Shown: positions 26,110 through 38,213, numbered from the stretch's first letter. The stretch: DNA of 64,000 bases from Porites lobata (GCA_942486035.1 CALNXK010000162.1:319501-383500), one strand, 5' to 3'. Numbers and translations: made by a program. Notes: generated from the sequence alone by a model not told the origin.

Positions 26110-27880
26110 AAGCGTGACAGTCATAACTGTGCGAATATGGTGCTTATAAAAGTTTCGCTACATTTCTTAGCATGTAAATTCAATGTTACCATAGAAACAA
26201 GATAATGCCAAAAAATAAATAGACATATCTAGAAGTTTGTCTTGTATTGAAAATCAAATATCAAGATCTTAAGGAATAGAAGTTAATGAACTTTGCAAGA
26301 ATTAAAAATTAAATCTCAAATGAATTTATTATATTATTTCTCTTTATACTAGCAACGATCTGCTTTGTTTCCTTGCTAGTTTTTGTCTGCGGTTTGTTTT
26401 TTTGTTCTTTCTCATAGATCATATAAACTGCCCGAAAAATTAATGGATAAACATCGATAAAACATAGAGTCCATAGAGTCCTAAAGTTTGATGTCATAAA
26501 AATAATTTTTTTAATAAAATGGGGACAAGTTGAGGCAGGTTTGTCGAGATCACAGATGAGAAACTGATCGAATACGTAGATGGACAAAAAGTAACGAATA
26601 CAAAGAGGAAAACCGAGTACGACGTCCATTTATTTAAGAATTTCATTCAGACAAACCCTGGCTTGCTTGGTTCAACATCTCTTCTTGAGCTTTTACTACA
26701 AGTTCTGTACGACCACTTATGGATCCACAAGTTTGAGAGGTTTTCTTTCTAGCATCTAGGGATATCTGAACAAACCGGACTACGCAGCTTCACAATTTTT
26801 ACTAACGCTGTGTTTTAAATTACAATTGCTACTCTCAAAGCAAAACAAAAGGAACTAAAAGCCAAGGGATTGGAAAACTAGCTTAGGACATCGAATAGCC
26901 TAACAGACAAAGAAATTGAAGAACTGTATGCTTCCAAATGCCTAGGTTAGTTGGCCTTTTCGTTTAATTATGTCTTTTTTTGTCTTGAAATAACTCGGTC
27001 TTGTAAACGATTGATACAAATTTACAACTGACTGGGGTAAGCTTTTAATTCTTGTAATCAATTTCAAACCTTTATTTTTGAAATAAAGAACAAAGTATCT
27101 TTTGTTTTATTGTAAGGATTTTATATAATAACATGAAAATTAGATGGTCGCTTGGAGATACGAAATTTCTCTTCTCGTGTTGAAAATATTTCACTCGTTC
27201 GCTCACAGCCGGCCCTGGGATGAGTCGAAGAGGAGTTAGAAAATATGTAATTTTTCAAATAAATACATCTTAACCGTTATTTCTTTGTGAATAACGTGTC
27301 GTGGTTTATTTTCCCATAGAATTTCCTCTGTTTCTTATCGAATTTGACCGGCTCTTACGTTGTGATATATAAAAGAAAATTCCATAATTCACGAAAAAAG
27401 TTAATAACAACAACAACGACAATAATGATAATGATAATAATAATGATAGTAATAATAATAATAATTATTATTATTATTCTATGACGTTATCACTAGAAGT
27501 CCCTTACTATCTGGTGTGGCACTTGGTAGCTACACATCCTCTTACTAGATATTAGTAAAATAAGTCAGGGGTTTGTGGATCGGCGACATCATAGACATGC
27601 AGTATTAGGCGAGATACGAGTATTGATTAAAAACTAGTGCTTTCTTGATTGTAAGCCACAAGCAATCTGTCGATATAATATATTTCTGAGAATTTGTTAC
27701 TGTTTGAAGCACCTCAAGGGCTGGCTAATTGACTTTACTATAACAATTTAATTTAAAGTGTGATTAACTTTGGGATGCCACGTGATGAGTAACGAGACCA
27801 CTCTTCCAAAAAAAACTGAATGCATGTTGTGATTAGTCTTTTGCGCTTGACTTATCACTTGATCATGTCATTAAGAACTA
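26110..27880. other. No gene seen; triplet microsatellite
   Basis: AT-rich spacer. An aac/aat triplet microsatellite runs at about 27404-27478. The minus-strand ORF at 26309-26629 is low-complexity and not credited. Confidence 0.4.
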
Positions 27881-27885
27881 AGGTA

Positions 27886-28298
27886 CTAGACATATGGCAC
27901 CTTAAAGTCCGGAATCAAGATTCCGATTGTGGTGGATGTCGGTGCCAAGTCGACGCTCCCTCCAGATGATTTTGTTGTAGGACTGGTCGTGATGCCCGTT
28001 GGGGGTCCGGTTACGGTTGCAGTGGTGGACACTGATGTTGCTCGTGTTGGCGTATCGTTACAGAGGTCATCCTGGCAGCAGTAGCCATCACAAGTATGTA
28101 CCAGAGGGTTTGCCTCAAGATCGCCATAGGAGGGACGGTGCAGTGAAACAAGCAAGGAAAAGCAGGAATCATAGGACTGGTTTCCAACGCTACCAATACA
28201 TTCGATCACGCTGGATACATTGCTGCACGTGGTTATCCCCGCAGAACCACCGGGAGCGCTGAAGTCTGGCTCACATGAGTAGCATCTTATGGCCCAAG
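27886..28298 (-). CDS. Secreted Ly6/uPAR-like protein, exon 2
   Basis: Acceptor tttttttggtag starts the exon in phase 1, matching exon 1 at 30156-30210. The mature domain begins AIRCYSCEPDF and runs through spaced Cys to GYCCQDDLCND. The CxxC opening and CC-x4-C-N ending are the signature of the LU (three-finger) domain. A Thr/Ser/Pro tail follows (TATVTGPPTGITTSPTT) and ends FKVPYV-stop. The last residues are only weakly hydrophobic, so a GPI anchor is uncertain and secretion is likelier. A donor-like AAG|GTGCCA lies just before the stop, so a further 3' exon is possible. Total with exon 1 is about 155 residues. Confidence 0.8.
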
Positions 28299-28596
28299 CT
28301 ACCAAAAAAAGGAAATTGTTTAGTGATCTAATTTAAGTCAATTAAAAATCGACAGTAGACGAAAACAAAACAAAACAAAACAAAAAACATACTCTTCAAT
28401 ATATTTCCACATCATCTCTTTAAAACAAATACAGTAGCGAGCCAATAAAGAAACAAACGATACTCAACAGAGGAGGTACAAATTATTGCTTCTTATTTTC
28501 TGGCGAATCAATGGAGTGTTAAAACATTGGTAAACGTGTCATGACAGATATTGTTCATCGTGGATAATTTGCATTAAGGGTTCCGTTTATCGCTTG

Positions 28597-28988
28597 TCTC
28601 TCGATTACTTAGATATTGATCGCGACGTTTCGACCGAGCTCGGCCGCGTATTACAGGTCTTCATTAGGAGATAGTGTCGATTTACTGAGTAGGACTATTT
28701 GTACCACCATGGTTGTTAGGGAGTGGTGTATCGCGAACCTCTTTCATGGTTAGCGGTTCGTGGTACAAATAGCTCTTACCCGGGGGGGAGGAGGGTACTT
28801 TAGGAATTTCTGGCTGGGGATGTGCCGCTGGGACCCTGGAACCCTTAACCTATACCAGAGCTAGTTCAGCTGAGTTTTGCTACCCTATACTAGAGTAAAC
28901 TCCCCAAATCCCCTCTATCCTAGAGTGGCTGTTTCCCCAGTCCTGATAAAATCTTCAACCAACTGATCAGTTTCCTGAAAAATGATAC

Positions 28989-29027
<39 letters not shown>

Positions 29028-29066
29028 CCTAGAGTAAACGGCTTGAAAACCATACCCTTCACAGCG

Positions 29067-29104
<38 letters not shown>

Positions 29105-29194
29105 GGGAGCTCTTACTACTTTGGGTATTCGACACTCCTGTAGTCAGGCGTTGTCGAAACGTCGCAATCAGTATCTAAGTGACAATGGTGAGAC
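28597..29194. mobile_element. Inverted-ended element with tandem internal motif
   Basis: TTAGATATTGATCGCGACGT at the left pairs with the right end (gtcgaaacgtcgcaatcagtatctaag) over ~60 bp. An inner hairpin has tatttgtaccac and gtggtacaaata. The interior repeats TACCCTATCCTAGAGTAAAC variants at about 28880, 28910 and 29020. It lies in the intron of the Ly6-like gene. Confidence 0.6.
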
Positions 29195-30155
29195 AAAACT
29201 GACGACAAACGAAACCCTTGCTTTATACTGGAAAATGTGTTTACGTAGTCACCTTAACAATAGCGATTGTCCGTCAATAGGATCATATAGGTGATCCAGT
29301 TGTGGTTTATATCGTGGGTTTTTTCGTTGAACTCCGGCTTGATCTTTTGCCACGCAAAGAAAATACTACCTTGTTATTATACGTCCAATTTTACTTTCAG
29401 TAAAGGCAGAAAAAGATAGGAATCTAGGCATAGAATGCACTGAAATTTGCCAAGTAGAAAGCAAGTTCTAATATCGTTCGTGACTGACCCCCTTTTAATT
29501 TCACAAGCCATTGCATCTGGCAGCTTCACGGCGGAAATCGAGATTGCTTTACATTTTGTTCCTGGGAAACACAATTTCAAGACATCCTTTTCAATGTACC
29601 CTGCTTCCAGGGTACATCTCTCTTTATCCTCAAACGTTTCAAAGAGAAAGAAACCTACTTTCGGCTACTCTCACCGCTTCTCTGCTCGTTTTGGCCGCTC
29701 ATGCTTTGCGGCTAAAGGTTTGTGACATGGCTGTATGCTATCTTTGAGCACCTCATTCTTGAACTGAGCTACCGTTTTGCTTCATGATCCAAAGTTATTT
29801 CTGAACAAACTGTGAATAGTGTCTGCTAGCCTGGTTTTTAAACTTAGATTTAGCGCTGTTATTATGGTCACCAGTACCTTAGGATAAAGGGTAAAGTTCA
29901 AAGCGTCAACAACTTGATCCTGGATCAGACAAAAATCATCCGATCGGCAGCCCGATGTTATCCAGGTTTATTTGCTGAACGTTCTAAAACTTAAGCTTTT
30001 AATGTTAGCTCATTTTCTAAGCCAGTGCGTCACTCTCAAAGGAAGAGGCACCGAATCGGTCAATCAACATTTCAGTTGTCTTGTTTTGCCCCCTGTTTAG
30101 AGTTGCTTTAAAACAAAACCAAATTTCCTTCCTAGTTGATTCTGTAGAAACCTAC

Positions 30156-30210
30156 CTTCATGAATTGCTAAAACTAGTGAAACTGTTGTTAGGATTATGA
30201 AGCTTTTCAT
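30156..30210 (-). CDS. Secreted Ly6/uPAR-like protein, exon 1 (signal peptide)
   Basis: ATG at 30210, reading MKSFIILTTVSLVLAIHE. It is a compact signal peptide with a hydrophobic core and ends in phase 1 at donor gtaggt. The first codon of exon 2 completes to Ala. The intron is about 1.9 kb and holds a dispersed inverted-repeat element. Confidence 0.75.
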
Positions 30211-30250
30211 CTTGTACCGCGGGATATGTAGAAAACAAATGCAACACGGA

Positions 30251-30257
30251 ATTTATA
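30251..30257 (-). promoter_or_regulatory. TATA box of the Ly6-like gene
   Basis: The minus strand reads gaTATAAATtcc about 41-47 nt upstream of the ATG, a spacing that leaves a short 5' leader. Confidence 0.6.
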
Positions 30258-31197
30258 TCAACCACGCCTGAGTAACAGCTTAGGAAGCTTGAAAGCTCTT
30301 GTTATGCGTGCCAAATGAAGCAACAGCTGTGGGTTTTAGAATTAACTAATCAGGTGGAAACTGTTTGAAACATTGCATATATATCTATCCAGTTGCCTCT
30401 GCCAAAAAAAAGCAGTGTTTTGATCACTAACTGGGCAAAAGAATAAAACAAAACAAACCCAAACTGATGTTTACCAAATCACTGGACTGAGTAGCTCTCA
30501 ATTGTTGGTTTTCACATGATGTCACTAAAATTCAAACTACAAAACTATCGATCCTACTGAAATTTTACTTTCATGGTGTATTAGAGCAGCTGAAAAATAA
30601 TTTTCAAACAAATTTTCGCTTCAAAAGGGCTCTTGGTTTTATAATAGAGTATGCGTGAATTTCTAAGCTCTTGCTTGACGCAGCGTTTACATGACGGACA
30701 AGAGAGGTGTCATTTAGGTTAAAAAAGTGACTTTTTTCGAGGAATTTGCTACCTAAACAGTTCAAGTATTGGAAAATTATTACTTTAATGTTTATGAGCT
30801 CCTCTAGGAGTAAATTCACGCTTTTGTAGCAAAACTCGGTAACAGTTGTTTCTGTTGGTTTCCGTCCGCCATGTTGGAGATCATCCGGATGAGCTCCAGC
30901 ATGACGTCTCCATTCAAAGCTCTATAAATTTGGGTAAAAAATTTCCTCGGATGTCTCGTATACGAATTATTCCTTCGACCCAAATCTTGGCGAGGGTCTT
31001 TGTATATTTACCTTCTTTCATTTCTCAGATTCTGGACTTTATCTGTCGAATGGCTTTGATTTTTATTTCGATCTATTTTGAATGGCGTGACACTAAAACC
31101 AGCAATTTTTAAGCATGCGCAGGCGGCAAAATTAGTGTCTAGGACAAACAGGTTTACCTGACAACTCGAGTTTTACCTTTCACCTTCTGTCGTTCCC

Positions 31198-31620
31198 TCC
31201 TCTTTCGTTTTCTTTTAAACCTCACTCATGTGGGTATCTTTAAACCGATATATTCCGTTCCCCTGCACAAGCTGTTTACGAACTTCGAATATGGTGACAT
31301 GCAAAAATAAAGCGAAATTCGCCGATTTCTTTTATTTTCGCGAACATTCGATGAAAGCTCATCACCAAAATTCATCCAAGTGCCCGCGAATTTCAAATTT
31401 CGCTGTCATCTTGGCAAAATTTCGCATCCCATAGAAGCGAAATTTCGCCTGGGCGAAAATTCGCATTGGCGAAATTCGTCAGAACGAAAATTCGCTCCCA
31501 CCTCTTTTGCTTTTCTTCTGAATAGCATTTAGGTGGGTTAAATGGTTTAAAAGACGTTGTTTCCCTGCACACGTTGTTTTCGAACGTTGAAACGGATACA
31601 TCACAAGTGGTGCAAGGGAA
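31198..31620. repeat. Direct duplication flanking a GCGAAATTTCGC cluster
   Basis: A block with ccctgcacaagctgtttacg near 31262 recurs as ccctgcacacgttgttttcg near 31564. Between them, 31311-31500 is packed with gcgaaattcgc, gcgaaatttcgc and gcgaaaattcgc, short self-complementary words. Confidence 0.6.
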
Positions 31621-31826
31621 CTGGTTACACACGGGCAATCACGGGTGAATGTGTTCTCGCCTAAAAAGTTTGACCATTTGCCAAGGCGATAAGACAGCCA
31701 AAGCAATAAAATACTCCCATACAAAATTAAGAGGCTCGTTAAAGCACTGAAAATCTGGGCAAACAGGGAAGAACCACTTGTAGAAGCAAATTGCTGAATA
31801 AATTGTTGCGGTTTTTTAAATTTCAT
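31479..31826 (-). CDS. Doubtful membrane ORF
   Basis: 115-residue ORF with a hydrophobic segment LLILYGSILLLWLSYRLGKW. It overlaps the direct duplication and its C-terminus reads into the GCGAAA repeats. Probably fortuitous or an old repeat-encoded frame. No family recognised. Confidence 0.15.
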   Translation of the reverse strand: MKFKKPQQFIQQFASTSGSSLFAQIFSALTSLLILYGSILLLWLSYRLGKWSNFLGENTFTRDCPCVTSSLAPLVMYPFQRSKTTCAGKQRLLNHLTHLNAIQKKSKRGGSEFSF

Positions 31827-31829
31827 ATC

Positions 31830-33120
31830 TTCTAAAAGACAATTAGAAGGGGAGCAAAACGCTGAAAACTGTTTGTCGCTACGACGCGTAGAAGTCGAAT
31901 TATGGGACTTGATATATTTTAGTGCGCCCTCGGAGCCATACCTTTACTGATCACATAAACCTTTTATAATTGCTCAAACTCTATCATTTTAAATTTTCGT
32001 TTTTTGACTCAAAAACGCTAATTATAGGCAAAACAAATAAAGATCACGTGACATTTTACTGACGTAACAAAACTGTTTCTTGTTATTTCTGCAGTTAGGA
32101 ATTTTCTTTCTCAAAATATTCTTTTTCCTTTAGCTTTCAACAATAAAGATGTGTTATGTTTATATTAAATAGCAATCATCATGGTGACACGACAATAAAA
32201 CGCTTATTTTATAAGGGGGTACCCCATTTTTGTGGCACGAATTTATTCCAATTCAAAATGTCATATCTCAGCTCATATTTGAGATACTGAAATTTTTTTT
32301 CAGCTTTCAACCTTGAATGGCTCTTTCAGACTTGATTAAATATTCTTAAGTTTAAGGTTTACGCATGAATGACGTCAGCAATTGTGACGTCATATTTTGA
32401 CATTTTGATACCAAAATATATTCCAATTTGCTTGGTTCAATAGTGCGAACTTTCCGGCCAAGTTTGATCAGGAAAGAGTTAGAGTCAACAAAGTTATTGT
32501 AAATTAACCAGAATTTAAGACACTTAAGCCTCGGAAGTACATTAAAATTCACACCCCCATCGTGGTACAAGGAGGGGAGCGGGGGCGTTGAGGGAACCCG
32601 TCCCAAGAGTTTTTGATACGTTGTAGTGTTTCAAAACGATTTTGCCTTCAGTGGAAAGCCTTTGATCTTCGCAACAAGATGAGGTATATTTTATGGGTGG
32701 TGACACTGCCGGCCTGCGACGTCACTAATTATAGTCGCCATCTTGGCCGCTAGCTTGGATTCTACCAAGAATAAGAAATCAGGTTAAAATCGCAAGAAAT
32801 GGTATTTTTTGTGCTTGATATGTAAAATAACACATAACTAAGCATTTTGCATCATTTTACCGACAATCTTTACTTTTATTGTTTAAAGTTGAGAAAACAT
32901 GCATTTTCACACAAAAATGGCTTGACCACCTACTGATTATGACGTCATATCTCGTAACCATAGTAACTGACCATCACTAAGCTCGTCTAAAAATGTGTGC
33001 GAGGGATAACATACAGATACTGAAAACGTCAGGTTCTGATGCTGTACTTCTAGGTTATGGTCAATTTGGGGGAAGTTTGGCCCCGGCGTGACGAGGTAAG
33101 TAAAATCCAGTCACAGAAGT
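31830..33120. other. No gene seen
   Basis: AT-rich spacer with dispersed-repeat character (several tgacgtca/atgacgtcat words near 32370-32400 and 32940). No exon supported. Confidence 0.35.
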
Positions 33121-33126
33121 CACTAT

Positions 33127-33459
33127 TCACAATGATTCAAATGTAAATGGTTTCATAAACTTATACTGTTTCATCTCATTTGTAACTCTTGCCCTCTGTT
33201 CCCTCGTCCACACAACGGAATGTCTGGTTTTAGATGGCTGAGTATACAATAGCTTTGAAGCTGCAGCTATGTACTCTTCGTCACTGGCAACCCTCAAAAA
33301 ACTGCAAAGTTTTCGCAAATTCTCTTGAGGATCTGTAATAATTTCGTGGCTGTAGATGTCTATAACTTCAAAGTCCTCATGGTGGTGCAGTTTTTGAGCT
33401 GATTCTATGAGTTTGAAATGGCTTGTAATAACCGAGTCCAATAAGATGGAATCATTCAC
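33127..33459 (-). CDS. Sulfotransferase-like protein, last exon
   Basis: Acceptor tttgtcttccag starts a phase-0 exon of 110 codons plus stop. It begins VNDSILLDSVITSHFKLIES and contains EVIDIYSHEIITDPQENLRK, then LCSFLRV, and ends FMKPFTFESL. The block 'V-I-D-x-Y-x-H-E-x-x-x-D-P-x-x-x-L-x-x-L-C-x-F-L' is the C-terminal part of Golgi-type sulfotransferases, which move sulfate from PAPS to carbohydrate or tyrosine. This exon is intact, but the exon before it is not. Confidence 0.7.
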   Translation of the reverse strand: MNDSILLDSVITSHFKLIESAQKLHHHEDFEVIDIYSHEIITDPQENLRKLCSFLRVASDEEYIAAASKLLYTQPSKTRHSVVWTREQRARVTNEMKQYKFMKPFTFESL

Positions 33460-33859
33460 CTGGAAGACAAAAATATAGTCCCCAAGTAGCAGCGAATTGT
33501 ATGTAGACAAATAACCATAGGCAGTAAAGAGCATTTCAGCTGAAGTGATAGACGACCAGCAACTTAACATCGCTACTTAGTTGACTTGTCAGGTATACCG
33601 TAATTCCATCAAGTGACTGCATAAAACTCACTTTGACTCGAAGACCACTGGCACTGGTTGTCGGAGACGCCAATTACCGCCGGTATCAGGCAGGAGTGAT
33701 TATTAGGGAGCTTAAGAAACAAAGACGGCGACGGTTACGAAAACGTCACTTAAAAAGTGAATTCGCGCTGCTTCAGACATTTCTTGTCGTTCAATTCGTC
33801 AAAAGTTGGCAATTTTTTTCTGGAATTTAATTCTAACAGACTGTATCGAAGTTTAGGTT

Positions 33860-34160
33860 AAGAAAAAGAAAGGCGTTTTCTTGTGTTCGTGTCCTCCACA
33901 AAACGTGAAATTAGGCATTTTGATTTAGTAGTCGTGCAGCGACGGCAAAGAAATGTATAAAAATAGTGATGCACATGCAGAGTTGTTGTTTTGTTAATCT
34001 AAACCTATGGCTTTTTGCCATTCTCGTAGGAACAGCAAAGAAATGTACAAAAAAAGGAATGCATGTGCTTATTAACTCTCTAGACTGGTAAGGTGAAAAA
34101 CCCTACATTGCTTTTTTGACGTTCTCGTTGCCGTCGCCGTCTTCGGATCTTAAGGACTCT
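33860..34160. repeat. Dispersed repeat, copy A
   Basis: GCAGCGACGGCAAAGAAATG followed by tataaaaatag, and a second GCAAAGAAATGTACAAAAA block at about 34032. A related block on the opposite strand lies at about 49970-50030. Non-coding, within the sulfotransferase gene. Confidence 0.5.
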
Positions 34161-34197
34161 ATTGTACAAGTGTATGTTATTTATTATAATAACTTAC

Positions 34198-34399
34198 TTT
34201 GAAACTTCCTCCTCGAGCACTATCCCTGGTATGCAGTTGTCTGAGTACCTTTGTTGCGATGTTGTCAAATGGATTCCTAACTGACGTGAATGAATTTCAA
34301 CGGGATTTTAAGAGTCCTCTGAATTTCCTCCAGAACATGAAAGTTTTCGGATTTGAATAAAAGATGGCTTGTTCCAGTTCCCTTTTTGTCCCCGATAAC
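34198..34399 (-). pseudogene. Sulfotransferase-like exon with 1-nt frameshift
   Basis: The minus strand reads VIGDKKGTGTS, later LKIPLKFIHV, then a frame jump, then VRNPFDNIATKVLRQL to GGSFK and donor gtaagt. IHVVRNPFDN is the family's second PAPS-binding region. The exon is 202 nt; removing one base near 34282 would make it 201 nt and phase 0-0, matching the last exon. The frameshift is either real (pseudogene) or an assembly error. Confidence 0.7.
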
Positions 34400-34718
34400 C
34401 TTTGAAATACACACACACAAAATGAAATATAAAGTAAATTTGAACTACTTGAAAATATCAAAAGTAACCAGTTTTTTGGTTTAAACTTAGCTTGTGATTC
34501 GATGCAAAAATACGTTATATTAAAAGTTTGAGGGATGCTACGGGCGATAAAGTGAAAGGTAATTAGCAGCTCCTTTTTCTACAAGAGTGTTATTTCAATC
34601 TGTTCTTCTTCTTCTTCCTCCGCTAGCCTAGTCACACTCTGTTGCAAAACAAAGTCATGTTTCATTTTGATGAATGTCAATGTCCTTGAAAAATGAATAT
34701 TTTGATTCCAGTAGTCAC

Positions 34719-34812
34719 CTTATCAAAGGTAGGTAGTTTAAGGCATTACGTCCATCGTAAAGCTTCCGCACGTACAATGTAGGAGATTGTGGGGGAAGCT
34801 CCTCTTCAGCTC
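34719..34812 (-). CDS. Sulfotransferase-like middle exon (tentative)
   Basis: Between gaatag and gtgact the minus strand reads AEEELPPQSPTLYVRKLYDG, then RNALNYLPLIR. It enters in phase 1, matching exon 1, but leaves in phase 2 while the next exon reads in phase 0. The mismatch is a second sign of damage or a missed exon. YVRKLYDGR-x-A-x-x-Y fits my memory of related cnidarian sulfotransferases. Confidence 0.5.
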
Positions 34813-34962
34813 CTATTCAAGAACTGTTCCAGGTCTCTTTCCTAAAAATGGAAGTTTAGATAGGAAAAGAATAGAGACTAAATAATAATAAAAATCAAAA
34901 GGAACCTAAAGTGGAAGGTTGAAAAAGGATCTTTTTCCATCCTCAAAGATCCGTTTGGAAAC

Positions 34963-35066
34963 AATTATTGGATGAGGTTTTTGTGATATCCAGAATAATA
35001 AGGTCAAGGCAACACTTGCTGCGACCTTGATTATTCTAGATATCACAGAAACCGAATCTAATAATT
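34963..35066. mobile_element. Hairpin MITE
   Basis: AATTATTGGATGAGGTTTTTGTGATATC... pairs with GATATCACAGAAACCGAATC... (about 45-bp arms; centre near 35015). It sits in an intron of the sulfotransferase-like gene. Confidence 0.75.
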
Positions 35067-35506
35067 AGTTTACCGTTCATTCCTTTGAAGAAAATAACGA
35101 CAAACACACCATTGCACGAAACACAGTTTGATATTGCCCTTGGAAATCATGCATTGCGCGCGGAACCTACGGATTAGTTAGTAACTAGTGCTAGTAGATA
35201 ACTAACCAATCTGTACGTTGCGCTACTTTTCAAAATTAACTGTAGGCTCTTAGCCAGTGAGAAGACGACCAATATAGGGGAATGAACGATGGTCGTTCAT
35301 GCCATCGTCATCGTCATCATCGTTTTATACCAACACCACTATCATGATAATCGTCATAATCGTTATCGTAATTTTCTTAAACGAAATCATCGACGTTAGC
35401 ATCATCGCAGACGTCACTGTCTACTTAGGTAAAAAACAAAACAAAACAAAAGCAAACAAAAACAAAACTGGAAAGAAAAGACACACACACATGTATTTAT
35501 ACCAAC

Positions 35507-35642
35507 CTCGAGTTTTAGAAGGGCTGTGTTGCCATACATTTTCGGATTGGAAGTAAAGTTTGTTAATTAGCAACAAAAATATTGACAGGACAAGTAAGGC
35601 CAGTGTGATCCCTTCGAGGTTTCGTAAAGACTTCATAACCAT
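35507..35642 (-). CDS. Sulfotransferase-like exon 1: type II membrane anchor
   Basis: ATG at 35642 reads MVMKSLRNLEG, then the helix ITLALLVLSIFLLLINKLYF, then QSENVWQHSPSKTR. A short basic N-terminus plus a signal-anchor is normal for Golgi sulfotransferases. It ends in phase 1 at a weak donor (gttggt). The 5'-PAPS (P-loop-like) segment was not found between this exon and 34812, so the gene may be incomplete. Confidence 0.5.
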
Positions 35643-35649
35643 ACAATCA

Positions 35650-38200
35650 TGTCAGGCGAACATGCAACTATCCTGCAAACAGAAGTAATTACCTGTACGT
35701 TCAACCAAGATGAAAGCAGTTAACTAATACAAGTATCCCACTCGTTTGTATTAAATAGACGTCCATGAGAAAATTGTATTAAAGAGGGCTCCATTAGTTG
35801 CACAGAGTTTGCCAAGTCGGCAAATGTCATTTTAAGTTTCAAGCTTCGGAACAAACGTTTCTTCAATTCTTCCTAAAAAGGCTCAAATAGCATACTGCAA
35901 AATGAATTATTGTACAATTCTACAATCACCTCTCATTTTGTTCAAACGTGAAATAAGCATATTGAAACTCTAAAAGATGCCCTGCCGAAATTTCAAGATC
36001 ATTACCCGCGACCCCTGTAATTGCGCCCAATAAAAAAATAAACAAACAAAAAAACAAATTTGAAACAAAAACAAAAAAAAAACAGTTAAAGCTGACCATC
36101 ACACACCCGGCGTCGGAAAGTATCCGTAATTGAATGATTTGTTATTCACTAGAATTTCATACTCAGCCTCCAGAACTGTGATGCATAGCCAATATTATTT
36201 CACTTTAAGATGAATGCATGGCCAATCGCTTCCCTTTGTCACGCCAAAAGAGAATAATAACAATACATCATCCATTGCAGTCTCTACAGTGAACATTTAA
36301 ATCTATCCCACCTTCGGATTTTCTCCGAGGAAACATAAAAATCATTAGAATTTAGATTAAGCGTTCTGGGAGTCTTTCCGAACAACTTTAAATCATTTAG
36401 TGAATTCAATGATCTTATTTCGTCCCTACTAACAGGGCGCAGCTTGACAGTTCGTTCCGTAAACTAAGCAGATAAGCCACAATTCCTTGATTCCCTCTGA
36501 TCAAAAGCATAAATCTTAAAACGTAAACTTTGCCCGAATTTATAAGCCACGATTGGGCTACACAAATTTCATTCTTACTTGCCAATAATGCTTGTTTAAT
36601 TTATAGCAAAGCTCTAATGTATAATAAAAAGGTTTGACGTGAGTTATCTTAAGATAATAATGGAGCTGTAATTAATACACTAATGAGACAAAAAGAATAT
36701 GCATCTATCTCCGACTAACTTTATACTTATGGATCTCCTGATGCAATCCGATGTACACACCTCAGTGGTGTGGCAGAGAGATGAAACACAAATACAAATT
36801 GCTTACCAGTCATTCTAAGTTTTAATACAAAAGAAAGTTTTTTTTTTACGTTGTTTGTGTCTTGTTTTATCTAAAGAAAGAAAAGGATAGCCCTTCTGTT
36901 CTTATAGTGTTTCAGTTCACTTTAAAAACGACCTAGCCGTCAAAAGGATAAACTAGAAGTTACCGTATCAATCATTTGTTCACTTCACCTCAAAACTTCA
37001 ATTGACAAGACAATCTTAAGTTAAACTCTTGATAGTCGCACAGTTCACAGTTGGGAAGGTGCTGCTTGTCGGTGAAGGTCTGATGAGTGAATTCAGTTTT
37101 CCCTTTGTAATGTCATGTTGAGTACTAAGATCTCCTTAGAGACGAATAGTGTCTTCGAAAAACTCTAGTCTAGAGAGCTGTGGCACACATTGACAAAAAC
37201 ATCACTGCACTACTAGTCTTAATTTAATTCAAACTATTTAGTGCAAACTACAATAAAAATGTAAATTTGTTTTTGTTTTTTATTGTTTTTGTTGTTTATT
37301 GATTATAGTAGGACAATCGATCGTATATTGCGAATTATTCTTTAAGTTTTTATTCCAGAATACGGACAATAATCAAATGTTCATAGAAGTCTTTGTTCAG
37401 AGACGTGCATTCCTGAAATGCGTATGGTAACCCAACCACGTTGCTTAGCGGACTATGTGTTCTCGAAGTCTTTCCTCCGACTAACTGAACATCTTATTTT
37501 TTTCTTTTTCAAGACGTACTAAATTGTCTTACAAGAGTAGCCTGCTTTGCTTGAAGGATTATGGTGCACCTAGGGAGTGAGGAGAAGCACTCCTAGAATG
37601 AAGCAGATCCTGTCATCCCGCCAGCTTTGTAGGCCCTTACTAAAGACGCTTGTTAATACTATTGTTTGATAAAACCAAGTCGACAAAAATTGGCTTAAGT
37701 CTTTTCAGAACTTCAATTTCGAGAACACTAAGTTGTGTCATATGAAGGCGAAGTTTTATGGTGTGACTATTCAAACAAAACTGTCTTCTGAACTATATTT
37801 AAGTGGTTCCGGTAGTCACAAGGAAAGCGTCAGTGGCCTGTTAAGAAATGAAATTCCCAAGACCTATCAGAGATAAATCATCTCAGTGAAATAACCGCTC
37901 GTTTAATTAATAAAGGCCGATCGAAAGAACGTCAGGGTGGCGCTGAAACATTTGGTAGGGAGTGTGCAAGATTTATCGGTTTAGTTTTGTAAGTTGCTTG
38001 ATCTTAATTGTTTTATTTTATCTTGTGGAATATTCTCCTTCTTTAATTTGAATGCAATTAAAACAATTGATCTTTTTTAAAAAGGTTTACTTTATTTATC
38101 ATTTCTGCGCTTGACATTGAAAGAAAATAGACGGAAAAAAGGTCCATCACTCAATTTCCACTAAGCCAGACGTTTATAATTACACCTCCATTTGAAGGGG
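35650..38200. other. No gene seen
   Basis: AT-rich spacer between the minus-strand sulfotransferase start and the galaxin 3' end. It contains A-rich runs near 36040-36080 and a purine/AT-rich stretch at 37255-37300. The sulfotransferase promoter should lie just above 35642, but no TATA stood out. Confidence 0.4.
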
Positions 38201-38207
38201 GCTCTAG

Positions 38208-38213
38208 TTTATT
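38208..38213 (-). terminator. Polyadenylation signal of galaxin
   Basis: AATAAA on the minus strand, 168 nt downstream of the stop codon. Another lies near 38090. Confidence 0.55.

Noticed and set aside
26309..26629. Minus-strand 106-residue ORF
   Set aside because: Low-complexity Lys/Ile/Phe content, no domain, no signal or splice support.
27404..27478. Repeat run considered as a CRISPR-like or satellite array
   Set aside because: It is a simple aac/aat triplet microsatellite without spacers.
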